Counted from the first letter of the stretch, positions 23,521 to 37,451 are shown. The stretch: DNA of 64,000 nt from Inonotus obliquus (GCA_032164295.1 JAJHTX010000004.1:2790001-2854000); one strand, 5' to 3'. The notes: generated by a model not told the origin, from the letters alone. Made by a program: numbers and translations.

Positions 23521-24187
23521 TGTGAATGAGATACTAAGACGGAGGTCGACTAGGGCGGGTTTATATGGTGGCTAGAAGGCGCGAAAGGACCGCAAATAGG
23601 TCAGAATCGTGTCAAGATGGGGGTACGAGACGAAGTGCGGAAGATGTGTTGGAGCATATGCACCATCTCTCAGGCCTGGATGGGCGATGCCTGAGTGCAT
23701 GTGCGCAGAACTCGGCCTAAACGCGCCGGACCTATAATAGGAGCCTCTGCCATGTTCTGTGTGTGTGGGGAAAACTCATGCACTTCCATCCCAGCCGCGC
23801 AGCCACAGTCGTTTTACTGCGCTGTGCGTGTGTGTAAAGTACAGTACAGCGGCGCTCGCTTCCCGGATGCATCGGGTAAGCCATATGCCGATCACCATTA
23901 CATGTACAAATAAAGGCGGAAATTATAATATTCCGAGCTCTCATCTCTAATTGAACTAGATCCCTATTCGTTGCGATGGTGGACAGTATTACAAGGAAGA
24001 TGGAGGAGAGTTTATAGTCAAACACATGACTGGGCAACGACGGTATAGGCAGTCTGCATGAAGAAGTTGCACCTTCACAACAATGATGCAACTCGTCGGG
24101 TTGCTAAGAGTATTATCAGATGACTGAGCAAGCCATATGCTCATAAAGACGTGCGTACCTTGGAGACACGAGTACCGACGGGTGGGT
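23521..24187. other. Intergenic 667 bp
   Basis: Promoter region of the arrestin-like gene and 3' region of the acyltransferase gene. Short ORFs on both strands show no domain. No tRNA or repeat was recognised. Confidence 0.45.
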
Positions 24188-25387
24188 TCATGAACCGCGC
24201 GCAATGTCCGAAGGCGTCTCTGGTCTGTCAACGAGTACCATTCCATCATCTGATTCGGTTTCTGGTCCTCTGTCGCTTCCGTTTCGTCGCGAGTGATGCG
24301 ATGCTGACGTGTCGACCGCAAGGGCTGGCACAGTGGGTGACGGAGGTTGGGGCGTACTTTCATCCCTTCCGTAACTTAGTGTGGTAACGTCCGGAGGACT
24401 GACGCCGATAGCTTCTTCAACATGCCCGGAAGGTTCGACAGCAACTTTTGCTTCTACGGAAGTCGAAACTTCGATAGCATCTCCCGAAATGTCGTGAAGA
24501 ACTCCGAGCATCTGCGCTCTCACTGTTGCCGCCAGTTCTCCCACATCGGTTGCCGTCAGTTCGGCCGTTGGTATTGGCGGAAGCACTGCAGTCGAAATTA
24601 GATGTGTGGAGGAGAAGAAAAGCCGAAAGAACGTACCCTTGACTTTTATTACACCTTGTCCAAACGTGCCCTTGTGATACAGATGCCAATAATTTTGGCA
24701 AACAATAGGTGTGATTGGTACGCCCGCCTGTACCGCAAGATGGAAGGCGCCTTTCTTGAAGGATAGTAGGTCGGATTTCTCCCTCAGAGTTCGTGTGCCT
24801 TCCGGGAATACCCATATTGAAGTTCCACGTTCCTTCATCACTTGACCCGCCGCGGCGACAGACTTCACGGCGCTGGAATTATTTGAACGATCGATAAATA
24901 CAGCACCGGAAAGAGTCATGTACTGCCCGAGGAGAGGCATCCATTGAAGCTCCTTCTTTGAAGTCATTGAAGCCTGCTTCGGAAAGACTCTGACCAATAA
25001 TAAGCAACCAACACGTGTACATAATGTTGAAGGTACATACCGACCGAGAATGAGTATGTCGAGCATACTCTGGTGGTTCATAACAATTACAGCAGGTCGT
25101 GCTGATAAATACTCCTCGCCCTCAACCTCGACGGGAATCCCCAACAAACGGCTGGCAAGATTGTAGAAGCTACGTGCAATGACCCAGTTAATATCGTAAC
25201 GTCTCCCGGCCAATGACATGCCAACTGATACAAGTACACCCCAGACCGAGCATACGCCAATAGTCGAAAGATAAATTCCTAGACGGACATAGTACCGTGC
25301 TAACGGGGAAGCATTACTAGCTGTGCGCAAGAGAAAGACGGGAATAGAGAGATAAGCAAGAGGCTTTACCAGCCCAAAGAGCGACAT
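24188..25387 (-). CDS. SLC1: 1-acyl-sn-glycerol-3-phosphate acyltransferase (PlsC family)
   Basis: Converts lysophosphatidic acid to phosphatidic acid in the endoplasmic reticulum. The ATG at 25387 opens MSLFGLVKPLAYLSIPVFLL, followed by a second hydrophobic span (GIYLSTIGVCSVWGVLVSVG). Acyltransferase motif I is VMNHQSMLD (NHxxxxD), motif II GAVFIDRSNN, motif III FPEGTRTLREKSDLLSFKKG and motif IV AVQAGVPITPIV. These are complete and correctly spaced. The region from 25387 to 24188 is one open frame, but two segments, 24990-25040 and 24586-24636, each 51 nt with GT-AG borders, interrupt conserved blocks and are best read as introns. Splicing gives LGRVFPKQASM and VIKVKVLPPIPT-like junctions and a protein of about 365 residues. 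The tail after the catalytic domain is Ser/Thr/Pro-rich and ends SDIARGS. Divergent from NOP14 with 194 bp between starts. Confidence 0.93.
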   Translation of the reverse strand: MSLFGLVKPLAYLSIPVFLLRTASNASPLARYYVRLGIYLSTIGVCSVWGVLVSVGMSLAGRRYDINWVIARSFYNLASRLLGIPVEVEGEEYLSARPAVIVMNHQSMLDILILGRYVPSTLCTRVGCLLLVRVFPKQASMTSKKELQWMPLLGQYMTLSGAVFIDRSNNSSAVKSVAAAGQVMKERGTSIWVFPEGTRTLREKSDLLSFKKGAFHLAVQAGVPITPIVCQNYWHLYHKGTFGQGVIKVKGTFFRLFFSSTHLISTAVLPPIPTAELTATDVGELAATVRAQMLGVLHDISGDAIEVSTSVEAKVAVEPSGHVEEAIGVSPPDVTTLSYGRDESTPQPPSPTVPALAVDTSASHHSRRNGSDRGPETESDDGMVLVDRPETPSDIARGS

Positions 25388-25581
25388 CTAGCTCGCTCAC
25401 AGCACAACGACAGTATTGTCGCAGTGGTCGTTTGGAAGAAAAGTGTCCACGATACGCGTGTCGACAAGGGCACTCAGCATGTCACTTGTGCCGGCCGGAA
25501 ACATCCCAACGCAAATCCTCAGCTCGCCAAAAAGGAAATTCTCTCGAAAGTCTGCTTGTTGGTGTCTCCGCCGTACTCACA
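25388..25581. promoter_or_regulatory. Shared divergent promoter region
   Basis: 194 bp separate the starts of the acyltransferase (-) and NOP14 (+). Both transcripts must start here. No specific factor site was recognised. Confidence 0.5.
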
Positions 25582-28557
25582 ATGGCTAAGGGCTCTCAAT
25601 TGGCACAGCTCAAGTCTGCTCTTGCTCAAGCCGGACTAAACAAGCAACCTCCTTCGAACAAGAAACGAAAGCATGGCGCCGCGGTTGGAGAAACGGACAA
25701 AAACAAGAAAGCTCAGATGCTCCAAGAAATTTCTCGGAAACTGAATCCGTTCGATCTCAAGGTCACAAAGCTAAAGCATGATGTTGGTGGAAGGAAGATA
25801 AAGGGACAAACTGGCAAACCACAAGCAAGCAAACAAGTTGGCATTGAGCAGGTTCGTAAGTAAGCTTCTAAAGACTTCTATATTACTTAGAGTTTGTCCT
25901 AGAGGAAGAAAACGCTGCTCAAGGAATACGAGCGACGAAATCATGCTGGGGGCATTATCGACCGACGGTTTGGTGAAAATGATCCGACCATGACGCCCGA
26001 GGAACGCATGCTAGAACGATTCACAAAAGAGCGGCAACGTGCCGCGAAGGGCATGGCCTTCAATTTGGAGGACGAGGATGAACTTACCCACTACGGCCAA
26101 AGCTTGTCTAAGTTGGATGACTTTGAGGGTGCTGGATTGGGTCTGGACGACGATGAAGAGGAGTCAGATGGTATATCCGCCGATCTCGTTCTGTTCTATT
26201 ATATTAAGTACTTACACAAGGCAAAATTGGTCGTGAAACTGTGAAGCACGCGCATTTCGGGGGCTTTGAAGACGAAGAAGAGGACGAAGAAGATGGATTG
26301 GTATGTAAGGTCTGTACAAACACTATTGTGAAGCATTGCTGAATCCTGCGGCAATGGCACAGCCGCCTCGAAAGAAAACAAAAGCAGAAGTAATGGCGGA
26401 GGTCATTACCAAAAGCAAACAGCACAAGGTAAGGAGACAAGTTTTATACCGTATTAACGTTCTACTAACAATTCTACTTAGTTTGAAAGACAGATCCAAC
26501 GGCAGCAAGATGCTGATACCCGCCACCAGCTAGACCAAGAACTTGATGACATCCGAGGCTTGTTATTCGCCGATACCACCACTGACGTTGTATCAGCAGA
26601 GCTCGCGAAGGAAAAGAAGGGCGAGGACATTGACTACGATCAGCATGTCCGAGAACTTGCGTTGGACAGGCGAGCGAAGCCCAAAGATCGTACCAAGACG
26701 GAAGAGGAGCTCGCGTTGGAGGCGAAGGAGGCTCTTGAAAAGGCGGAACGGAAACGTCAAAGGCGTATGATGGGCGAAGATGATGAAAACAGTGAGAGTG
26801 AGCGAGGGAGACCCGGGAAGAAGGTACGACGTGCGGCACGAGCGGATGATCTTGAAGACGACTTCGTTGACGAAGGTGAAGATTGGAATGGCCTCGGTGC
26901 AGGCTTAGAGGGTGGCGCTAAAAGATCAGAGGACTCAGAGGATGAAGAACATACAGAGGACTCAACCGACGAAGAGGAGGAGTCTGACTCGGATGATGAG
27001 TCCGAAGACTCTGAAGATACTACCGAATCGGAGGCCGAAAGTCCTGGATCTGAATCGAATCCTATAATCACCAAGAAGCGCAAGGCCATGGTTACCGAGG
27101 AGTTACCGTATACTTTTCCTTGTCCGGAAACATTGGAGGATTTCCTTGAGCTTGTTGAGGAGTTCGATGATACCGATGTTCCAACGGTTATCCAGCGAAT
27201 ACGTACTCTACATCACCCCAGTTTAGGGCAGGACAACAAATTTAAACTCCAGGTAAGCATTGAAGAAGGTGTTTGCAGCAGAGAATTGACAGCCTCTTTC
27301 ATAGGCACTGGCGGACGTACTGATTGATTATATCCTTCATATCACTTCGCGATCGACGCCGTCTTTCCAGAGTCTCTCTCTGCTTCTACCTCACATTCGT
27401 TCGCTTGCGAAATCATATCCAATTGAGTTGGCCGACCATTTTGTATCAAAACTCCAACTTATGCAGAAGAACTTAACTCGAGGGCTATCCAAGGGCGCAA
27501 CGTTTGCGGATGCGAAGACGTGGCCAGGTCCTTCTGAGCTGGTCCTATTATGGATAATTGGCCATGTGTTTCCGACGAGCGATATGAAGCACCCCGTTGT
27601 CTCTCCTGCACGATTACTTATGGGTGCATACCTTGGACTGAGCCGCGTTCGATCACTGAGAGATATCGCTAGCGGTCTCTTCTTGACCACACTCTTTCTT
27701 CAGTACGAAGAATATTCGAAGCGACTCGTACCAGAGGTCGCTGTATTCCTTTTCAATACCATTCTGCACATTGCACCTCACTCCTTTAGGAGCGCGGACA
27801 CCGTTCCTGGGTCATTCCCTATCCCGGATTTTAACAGCGCTCAGTGTCGACAACTTCGATTGAGTAAGAAGACTGCGAAGGACTTATCACCGCGTACTCC
27901 CAACCTTACCAGCCTTTTGGCCGACGACGACAGTAATAGCGAACAAAACAAGTTGGATCTACTTGTAACATGTCTGGAGCTTGCAAAGAGTTCCGCGGAT
28001 TTATACAAGAGCTCGGAAGGATTCATTGAAATCTTCCAACCAGCTGTGGATATCTTAGAGGGAATCAATATCTCTTGGATGTCCGGTAATGTAAAGGTAA
28101 ATAGACTTCCAGGTATGATAGTAAGACGGAGACTGACCCGCTTCAGACGAGGTTTACTAATACTAAAGACACGGTCAGCCGTCTGTTGAAGTTCGCGCGG
28201 CAATCGAGGAAACCATTAGCTCTGCAGGCTCACAAGCCCATACCTATCGCGACATATATACCGAAATTCGAGAGCTCATCTTCAAGCTACCTTCGCAGAA
28301 ATGACCCAGATCAGGAACGCGTACAAGCATCAAAACTCCGGTATCAATTCAAGCAGGAGAGGAAAGGTGCCATTCGCGAGTTGCGCAAAGATTCACGGTT
28401 CATGGCTTCTGTGAAGGAGAAAGAGCAGCAAGAGAAGGATAGGGTGTATGCGGATAGGATGAACAAAGTTTTCGCGTCGATGGAGAGCGAACGGGCGGAG
28501 CAGAAGAAGATGGAGAGGGAGAAGGCAAGGGAGAAGAAACGCGCAGGGAGGAAATAG
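25582..28557 (+). CDS. NOP14: Nucleolar protein 14 (small-subunit processome)
   Basis: Factor for 18S rRNA maturation and 40S assembly in the nucleolus. The ATG at 25582 opens [18 protein letters not shown]; a longer upstream reading has no family support. Family blocks in order: [142 protein letters not shown], a long acidic Ser/Glu/Asp tract near 26930-27040, [20 protein letters not shown], a helical repeat-like C-terminal half, then a basic end [20 protein letters not shown] and [13 protein letters not shown]. All are Nop14 signatures. About six short introns interrupt the gene. It stops 235 bp before the ATR gene on the same strand. Confidence 0.95.
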
Positions 28558-28791
28558 TGTAATTCTTCTTACACTGCTCGTGCCTTGGAACTACCTAGCT
28601 CGCCTCGAAACTTTGTTCCCCAGGCCATACAAATATATAATGCAGTTTATTGTTCGTGCGGAAACTGTTTGATTATATTGTAGGCGAGTTCTTCAGGGCC
28701 GGTCATGTCGTGACTCCGGCCACGTGCGCGTTTAACCACTCCCGCGTGCCTGGCTGAGGGCTGCTCACCTAGTAGTAGTACTACCCTACGA

Positions 28792-31700
28792 ATGCCTCCC
28801 AGTGTGCCTGCAACACCTTTCCCAGTCGGATCCCTGCGCTCCGTACATGGGAACGATGCCTCACCCACCGAACTTCTAGCGTATCTCGAAACACTGGTTG
28901 CAGAGAATCTCGACGACAACAATAATGAGCTTATTCCAGCCTCCGCCAGGGAAAGCTGGTCGACAATAATCGAAGGTCTATCCGAACATTTCCTTGCAGC
29001 TTTTCCGAAGCCCAAGTCCGTATTGTGGAATACTCTACACGAGAAGATTAAATTATGTTCAACGAGCTTGACGGTTATCGAACGCGCCGCGAATCGAGTT
29101 GAAGGACTATTCTCTGAAACGGATTGCAGCTCCCTGCTCATTCTTCAACGATTCTTCAACCTTTTGTTTGCGTTAGAGGCTTGGAGCTGCTCAATATCGC
29201 CCACTTGCAACAAAGTGGAGAGTCCCTCTTCTGTGCGCAACAAGCTTGTCAAGACGATAGAGGCGGTTCTCACGGCGTTTATCTCGAGTTCCTCGGAGTA
29301 TACAATGGTAAAGACTGTGTTAGAGAGCGCTGTTAGAATACTGGACGGTGTGTGCAACGTTTATGTGGCTTAGAATACTCATTGAACTCATGCAAGATAT
29401 ACTGGACCAGACCTCGAGTGGTGTTTGGCCGCTAACGTTGCCCAATGTCAATATAGTGAGGTTCCCTGACAACGTGCGTCATCTCCTAGGCCACTGTCGA
29501 AAAGGCCTAACATAGCATTACCTCTAGGGAACCATTCAATCCGACGTGAGCCTTGAGATACAAAACGAAGCGGTGGCTTGTATTACTTGCACAGACCTCT
29601 TAAGTGTCGCTGTCTCCTGCTATGGAATGATCCGCCAAGATGAGTTCGCTTTTCCGGTAATTCAAAGGGAAATCCTTGCTGTTGCGCGCAATATGCTTGA
29701 GTTCCTTACCTCCTCAGGAACATCCAGTCTAGGCACCTCACGGTGTGAAGCTCTCGCTTCCTTTATTCGGGATATCCATCGGTTACACTCGAGGAGCAAA
29801 GCTGCTCATGACATTTTGGAGTCGATTCTCACCGTAGTTCTGGTCTTTCGTTTAAGAGAAGGCCCTAACTCAGAGTGGCAAGCTGTCGATGGAGCTCTTC
29901 GCGACTGTTTTGCTTCCGGCTCGATAGCCTTGTATCCACGAAGTTCGACATCACTTGTACTAGAGCTGGTGCTTCGACACCATGAAGCGGAGGAAGATGG
30001 ACAAGCACTCGTCGTCCGTGATTTTCTTTTCGTTATTGTTTTGGTACTAACATGTTGATAGATTGCCTCCTCGTCGGCCATCCGGGCTTCGTTAGAAGGA
30101 CTCGATCGGCGCGTCATTTCATCGTTGCAGACACTGTTACGCGAGAAAGAGCATATCAGTTCATTCGATACTGTTTTGAAATCTCTTAACGAGGCGCTCG
30201 AACCTCAGGTGACTCTGTCTACTGAGTCGATATCTGGGAAGAGGAAGCGGGCAGAGGATCCAGCAAAGCAACGAGTCATTCAAATAATTCAGACTGACGT
30301 GTATTGTGGGGAGCAAGTTTGGATATCTAATGACGAACAAAACGAAGCGACATGGGTTCTCAACGTGTTGGAATGTTTAAGAAAGAAGCTTGCGCGGTAT
30401 GTTTCCCTTCTTGGGTATAGTATCAGAAGCTGACTTCTGCCCTCTTAGGCCACTCGGTGGTTCATCCTCGACGTTCAGGACTGGGGCTGCCCTTGCCTTG
30501 AAGAAAATTGCATGTTTTCTTGCTCATCCAGATGAAGATGACTGTTCGCACAGCACAATACGCCATCAACCCTCGCTGTTATCTCTTATTCCAACGTACG
30601 TCTCATGTCTCACGTACCTTCAAGAGGGTTCAAAGGAAGAAGCCACGCCGGCGGTTACAAGAGCCACTCAAGCAGCACTGGTCGTTTGTCTTCGGCATCA
30701 TACGCAAGGCTTCAGCGAAGAGAAACTCGATGCTACGCTTGAACTGATACGAAATGGCATGCAGGATTCTGACCGCTCGACCAGACTTGCATCAGGGTCG
30801 GTCTATTCCCTACTCCCCTTATAGCCCTTCCACTCATAATCGTATTCAGGCGTTCCATGGCCGAGCTCATGCACTTATATCAGAGAATTGGCCTAGGACG
30901 TGGTATCAACAGAAGGCTGAACATCGTGTTTGAAACAATTAGCGCGCTTCTGTCACACAAGAGAGACAGCGTCAAAGAAACCACGCTCATTTCTCTCGGG
31001 AGTATGGGAAAGACAGACGACATGGATATTCTGGGCAGAGCTCTATTCATCCTTTTCACCCAGCTGGATCATACGAGTATCTTGCTCAGGGGTGTTGCAT
31101 ACATGCAGGTAAGCAGATTTCTCACTGAAAGAAAACAGACGAACGCTGACTAGGCGGCATTTCCAAGCTTCTGGGTTTAACGAAATTTTACAAGAAGACG
31201 CCCTACTTACTTGTTTCCCCATTTCTGGAGCAAATATCAACATTCGTCGTGTCTGCCATGCCGTTAAGGACAAACGCAATGCTTGAAACTTGTCGTTTCC
31301 TTTCCTTATCCCCTAGTGACTTTCTGACCGTTACATTGCCACATACGCTTCCTCGTCTATTTAGTAGTTGCAACATGACAGCTCTGGAATACATACAGAG
31401 CGAGGTGGGGAAATCGGTCTCTACGTTGTTCTTAAATGCTTCTGCAGACATTCTGGCGCACGTCTTTCTCCTTCAGGAGCCTGACGCAACTGACAAAGCG
31501 CTGTCTTTCATTCTCTCCACCCTCAGCCAAGCGGCGAACAACGCAAAAATCGGCCTTGTGAATGTGGTCAAGAGTTGTATCGTCCCCCTGCTTGGCAAGC
31601 TTGTCATAGCCACAGGGGACGAAGAACCGACAATCGCTGAAAATGTGGGCGTTTGTTTCATCCGAAAGTGATCCCCTTACTGAATCCTTCATAACAAGGC

Positions 31701-34700
31701 CTTGCAAGCTATACGCAAGGTGGAGCGTACGCTTGCCACTCCCGCGCAAAATCGACAGGGGACGCCCCAACATATTGGCGCTTTCCTTCAGACTTACACG
31801 CTTGGAATAATCGCACTTCTTAATGACATTCTTCAAGATGTTCAAGGCCGGAAGACGGATGACATGAAACGCAAAGTCCTGTTTGGTCTCAACTCTCTTG
31901 TCAAGGAAGTCGGATCTTCAATCAGTGCTGTCGCACCACAGGTGAGTTATCCCTCTTAACTGATGTGATGGTCGAAATTTTGACAGTACTGCCAAAAGAT
32001 CATGGCAACTTTGCAAAGCACGATTGCTCTCCCTCCACTTTCAAGGGCTGCTCTTCAGACTTGGCATTCATTCGTTGTGACACTGTCGCTCAAAGATTTG
32101 GGTCCTCATGTCGGTCCTACGACGGCAGCACTGGCCCATATATGGCCTTCGCTTCAGCCCGAGGAGCGAGCACTGGCGGGTGAAACGATAGATTACATTC
32201 TGAATGATGCGTTTGGTGAGCTTGGCGGGCACAAAAACGATATTGTCGATCTTTCGTCGATTCCGGAGCTCCAGAAAAGAGCCAATAAACTACGCGCAAT
32301 CAGGCAAAGAGTCTCCATGAAGGAAAGGCTTGAGCAACTGCTGGAACGGACATACTCGGACAATAACACGGTCGTCATTCAAGCTTTGGAGGAATTGAGA
32401 GCATTTATGTTGGCTCAGCACAGGGAGTTTGTTCAAGGACTCGCGTCGGGCGACGTCTTCGATCCTCTCATTGGACACATCACTAAGGTGCTACTTACGG
32501 TCGCCTGTCGTGATGGAGATAACATAGAGTCGCTTCGATTGCTGGCATTCGATTGTCTTGGAATTCTGGGTGCTGTGGATCCCGACAGATTCGACATTCC
32601 CTTCCCCGACAACGATATGATCGTCCTCACCAACTTCAGAGACGAGGACGAAGCAATGCAGTTCGCGAAACATCTGATCGAGAACACGCTTGTCGGTGCA
32701 TTCAGGTCAACGAGTGATCTGAAATACCAGAGTCACTTGGCCTTCGCAATCCAAGAACTTCTGAAGTTTTGCAAGTTTACGCCTGCCCTCGCTGTCTCTG
32801 GGACATCTGTCCCTCTCAAAGTACGCAATCGCTGGTCGTCTTTGCCAAAGCACGTGCTCGAAACCGTTACGCCACTACTCGAAGGCAAATTCGCTGTAAG
32901 CAACACCGCCGTGGCTGTCAATTGCCAACATCCGATGTATCCTGACCAAGCAACGTACAGAGAGTGGCTACAGTTGTGGACTGCTTTCTTAATAACCCAG
33001 GTCTCAGGAGAAACAGCGAGAACCATATTCGATGCCTTCCGGTTAGCCGTACGAAATAAGGATGCGGGAGTGGCTCATCAACTATTACCCCACCTCGTTC
33101 TCAACATCCTGATATCCGGCAACGAGATCGTAGCTCAGAAGATACGTGATGAGATCGTAGCAGTTCTTGAGGATCAGCTTGATGGATCTAGCAACTCCTC
33201 ACCAGACAAACGACTGCTCAGCGCACAGGTAATGCCTTTGCAACCATATTCGACCTCAATTTGCATTTGACTCAACTATCTTATAGGCGATCTTTATGCT
33301 TATGGACCATCTTAACAAATGGATCCGTATAGTACGCCAGCAAATTAATATGAGGCGGACTGAAAGGAAACGAATTCATCACGACTCTACGATGAACGAA
33401 GCCGAATTGGAGGTTACTCGGGTTGATTCCATCCTGGCAAGCATCGATCAAGTGTTGATCGCAAAAGCTGCCTTCCAATGCAAGTCTTATGCTCGGTCTT
33501 TGGTGAATTTCGAGAAGCAGATTGTCTCCTTGAGCAATGCGGGGACATCTCGGGACGATCTACAAGAATACTACGATAAACTACACGAGATTTATTCTCA
33601 TCTCGATGAACCGGATGGAATGGAGGGAATCTCAGCTTACATCACGCTACCATCAATCGAACACCAGATTCGACAACACGAGAGTACTGGGAGATGGACC
33701 TCAGCTCAAAGCTGTTGGGAAGTTCGCTTGCAACAATCCCCAGATAATCTTGACTACCACCTGGGTCTTTTGCGCTGTCTTCGTAATTTGGGGCACTACG
33801 GTCCGTATAAACATCTTGCTTCCGTGGGTAGTGTTATTAAATTGCTTTACAGATAGCCTGCGTACGCACATCCAGGGCGTACTTGTTCGGAATCCTCAGT
33901 GGGAGGAGGCTTTAGCTGGTTTCCGTGTGGAAGGAGCGTGGATGAGCGGTGACTGGGATGAAGTTCAACGAATCGTGGGAGATCGAGAAGACACCTGGGA
34001 GATGGCAATTGCCCGTTTGCTTCTCGCACTGAGATCTTCAGATGACGCGGGGTTCACCAGCGGTATCACCGCTACTCGATTGCAACTCGGAGTTCCTATT
34101 TCAGCAGCCAGCGAGAGAGGCTACCGCCGCGCTTATGATGCAGTCTTGAAGCTGCATATGGTTCGAGACATTGAAACAATACGAAATGGCATCAATCGCT
34201 TGCAGGAAGGCGTCGCGAGGACCGATATATTGAGACATTTATTCTCGGCGCTATCGCACCGTCTGGAGTCTACCTTGCCATCGTTCCGGACGCGTGAACC
34301 TATCCTGAGCATACACAGAACAACTTTTTCCTTGAGGTGAGTAGTTACCACCATAAAAGTTAAATAAACTATTGATATTTTTGTTCATCAGCCAAGTAGC
34401 AACCACGCTGTTTAAGCGTTCAGTTGGGAGGGCATGGTTAGATAGCGCTAAAATTGCTAGGAAGGCCGGACACTGGCAAACAGCTTACAGTGCCATCTTG
34501 CAAGCTCGAGAATGCGAGGCTCCATTGACATTCTTCCAAAGTGCGAAGCTGGTAAAGTCATCCGGAGAACCGTTGCGCGCCCTGTATGAGCTTGAGAATG
34601 CGTTGAAGACCACTGAAGAACGCCGAAAATTCCTCACTCAGGGTGTTATTGATCTGACGGACGATGCAGGTGTGGACGATGAAGAACGGAAACGAGGCGA

Positions 34701-37318
34701 AGCAAAGGTAAGAATGGTGATCATAGTACACTCATAGATACTCACGATAAACTAGGCAAGGCTGCTTCGCGCGAAATGGATGCGGGAATCGGGTCGGTTT
34801 GATGCCAGTATCGTGGCGAAAGAGTTGTCCGACCTGACAAAGGATTTATCCAGGTATATATAGGTGTGCCATGTCAATAATCCGTACCTGACATATAGCA
34901 GCTTTGAGAGCGCACATTATCACGCTGGCCATTTCCAAGACGAATGCTACAAGAATCTCGACGCCGAAGAAAAGAGATCTAAGTAGGCCTTCAAGAACCC
35001 TACGTACCTTACTTGTAACTGACCCCTGCTTTTAGTCAGGGCCCTCGAATGAACCTCTTTACGGTACGAAGTTACGCAACAGCCATCAGACTCGGTTCCA
35101 AATATGCCTATCAAACCATTCCTCGTCTCCTCACCATATGGCTCGACATGGGAGAAGATGAAGTCTTCGCGAAATGCGACCAATTTGTCAAAATCAACGA
35201 TGAAGTGCAGCGCGCGATCACCAGGACTCCAGTATACAAGGTCTGTCAACTCATCTGGATTATTTGAATGCGAGTTGAAACGAGGTGCATAGTGGTTGAC
35301 CGCATTCCCCCAAATCGTTTCACGAGTCGAGCACAAGAATAATCAAGTATTCGGTACTCTTTCCAACCTTATTACCGCTGTTCTCCAGGAACACCCGCAG
35401 CAAGGCCTCTGGATGTTTGTTTCTGTGGTAAAATCTACCAGGAGTAAACGAGAAAAGAGAGGAAAGGTCATTTTAGACCAACTCAAAGTGAGTTTCGTTG
35501 CGGGCCCTCCAGAAAAATGCTCACCCTTCACCTTTAGAACAATCCTGGTAATGCACGGACTTCTGTGCCATCGCTCATTGACAGCGCGATAACGATGTCA
35601 ACCGAACTACTGCGCCTTTGCGATTACCCTATAAGGGACGACTCTACGAAGGTACTTAGCATGTCGAAAGATGTTCCTACACTGGCGAGACTGGCTCCGT
35701 CTCTCCTTATTATACCACTACAAGAGTCAATGACTGTAAGCTTGCCGGCAACCTCAAGCTCACACTCCGCGCATCAACCGTTCCCTCCGAATGCACCTAC
35801 AATAGCCGGTACTATTTTTCCAGTGATAAAAAATCTGGAGCCGCTGATTAACCTGACCTTTTAAGCGTTCTTCGATGAGATCGAAGTTATGAGATCGCTA
35901 GCAAGACCAAGAAAGATAAAACTCAAAGGCAGCGATGGAAAGGTTTACATGTTCTTGGGAAAACCTAAGGATGATCTTCGGAAAGATGCTCGACTCATGG
36001 ACTTCAATTCGATCATCAATAAGCTACTCAAGTCAAACTCGGATTCACGTCGACGGCAGCTTCGTGAGTCTTCCTATAAAGGATACAGCAGGTTTCGGTT
36101 AAACGTAAATGACTCTAGGTATTCGGACCTATAGTGTCGTAACTCTGAACGAGGAATGCGGCTTCATCCAATGGGTTCCTAACACCATGCCAATCCGTCC
36201 AATTCTCTTGAAGTACTATGCCGCCAGAGGAATCGAAGCATGGGTTAGTTTTTGCTCCTCTCCCTGATTGAAGAACTTACCGTTACTGACGAGCTTGTTA
36301 GACTCGTGACATGTCCTCAAACTTCACCAAGATCAAGGACGCCAGCGACAAAGAAGCTGCGAAAATCTTCAAGGAGAAGATTCTCGGCTTGTAAGCTCAT
36401 CCTTTGATGAATTATCGTCTCATGTTAATAGGGGTTTTGCAGATACCCGCCTCTCTTTCACGAATGGTTCTTGGATACCTTCCCGGAACCTACTGCATGG
36501 TTCTCCAGTAGACTGGCGTATGGAAGAACACTGGCAGTGATGTCCATGGTCGGGTTCATACTTGGGTAAGCATACGCAATGATCCAACGAACGTGGTCTA
36601 TTCATCTTTTCCAGACTGGGGGATCGTCATCTCGAAAACATACTGTTAGATGTGAACACCGGCGACGCCGTTCATGTCGACTTCAACTGTCTCTTCGAGA
36701 AGGTATGTCGTGATGACTCTCTCTTCAGCCAAGCTAACCCACTTAACTCTCAGGGGAAAACGCTTGAAGTTCCCGAACGTGTTCCATTCAGGCTCACTCA
36801 GAACCTGACAGACGCATTAGGCGTTACAGGCGTCGAGGGTGTATTCCGTAATGCGTCCGAGATTACTTTACAGCTCCTCCGTGACAACAAGGATATTTTG
36901 ATGAGCGTGCTAGATGCTTTTATCCATGATCCACTAGTAGAATGGGAAGACGAGAAACGCAAGATGGTTCGTCATCATGTCAAACATTACGCGGTATATT
37001 CTGACTGCCTTCAATAGGAGAGACAAGCGCGTAGAAACGGTGACTTCAATGCTGTAAAGGGATCAGTTGACCTTCGACATCTTGCCAAGAACGCTCTCAC
37101 GGCTATTGAGAGTAAACTCAGAGGGATGTATACCAAGGAGACGAACAAGAATGACCGAAAAGATAAGGAGATCTCGACGAGTAATCTTGTACAGATGTTA
37201 ATCGAAGAGGCGAGTGATTTGCGGAACTTGGTGAGTCGTATGCAACTGGAGAATCCGACCTTGATCTGATGTCTGGTTGTAGGCCAAAATGTATCCCGGG
37301 TGGGCTCCGTGGCATTGA
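28792..37318 (+). CDS. RAD3: ATR/Rad3/Mec1 checkpoint kinase
   Basis: Phosphatidylinositol-3-kinase-related protein kinase that senses RPA-coated single-stranded DNA and signals replication stress. The gene spans 8.5 kb with many short introns and encodes very roughly 2,400-2,500 residues. ATG 28792 (MPPSVPATPFPVGS) begins a long helical-repeat region. FAT-region helices follow at about 33.3-35.3 kb, for example ATTLFKRSVGRAWLDSAKIA. The kinase domain begins near 35880: RSLARPRKIKLKGSDGKVYM, FLGKPKDDLRKDARLMDFN, NEECGFIQWVPNTMPIRPIL, FLDTFPEPTAWFSSRLAYGR. The catalytic loop is FILGLGDRHLENILLD and the Mg-binding motif is VHVDFNCLFEKG. VPFRLTQNLTDALGVTGVEG and DPLVEWEDEKRK follow. The FATC tail ends LAKMYPGWAPWH at the TGA at 37316-37318. 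The GVTGVEGVFR-like stretch and FDFN-less HVDFNCLF motif favour ATR over ATM or TOR. The kinase looks active. Individual intron borders in the N-terminal half are less certain. Confidence 0.95.
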
Positions 37319-37451
37319 TTTTTATAAGGTATAGTGCCGTCATTTTACCAACTTCCAATTGTATCATTATCAGCAGTAATGCACATTGTCACAATATATA
37401 AAACATGATATGCCGCGAGCCATAAAGTGAATACTGAAGTAATCAAGGACT

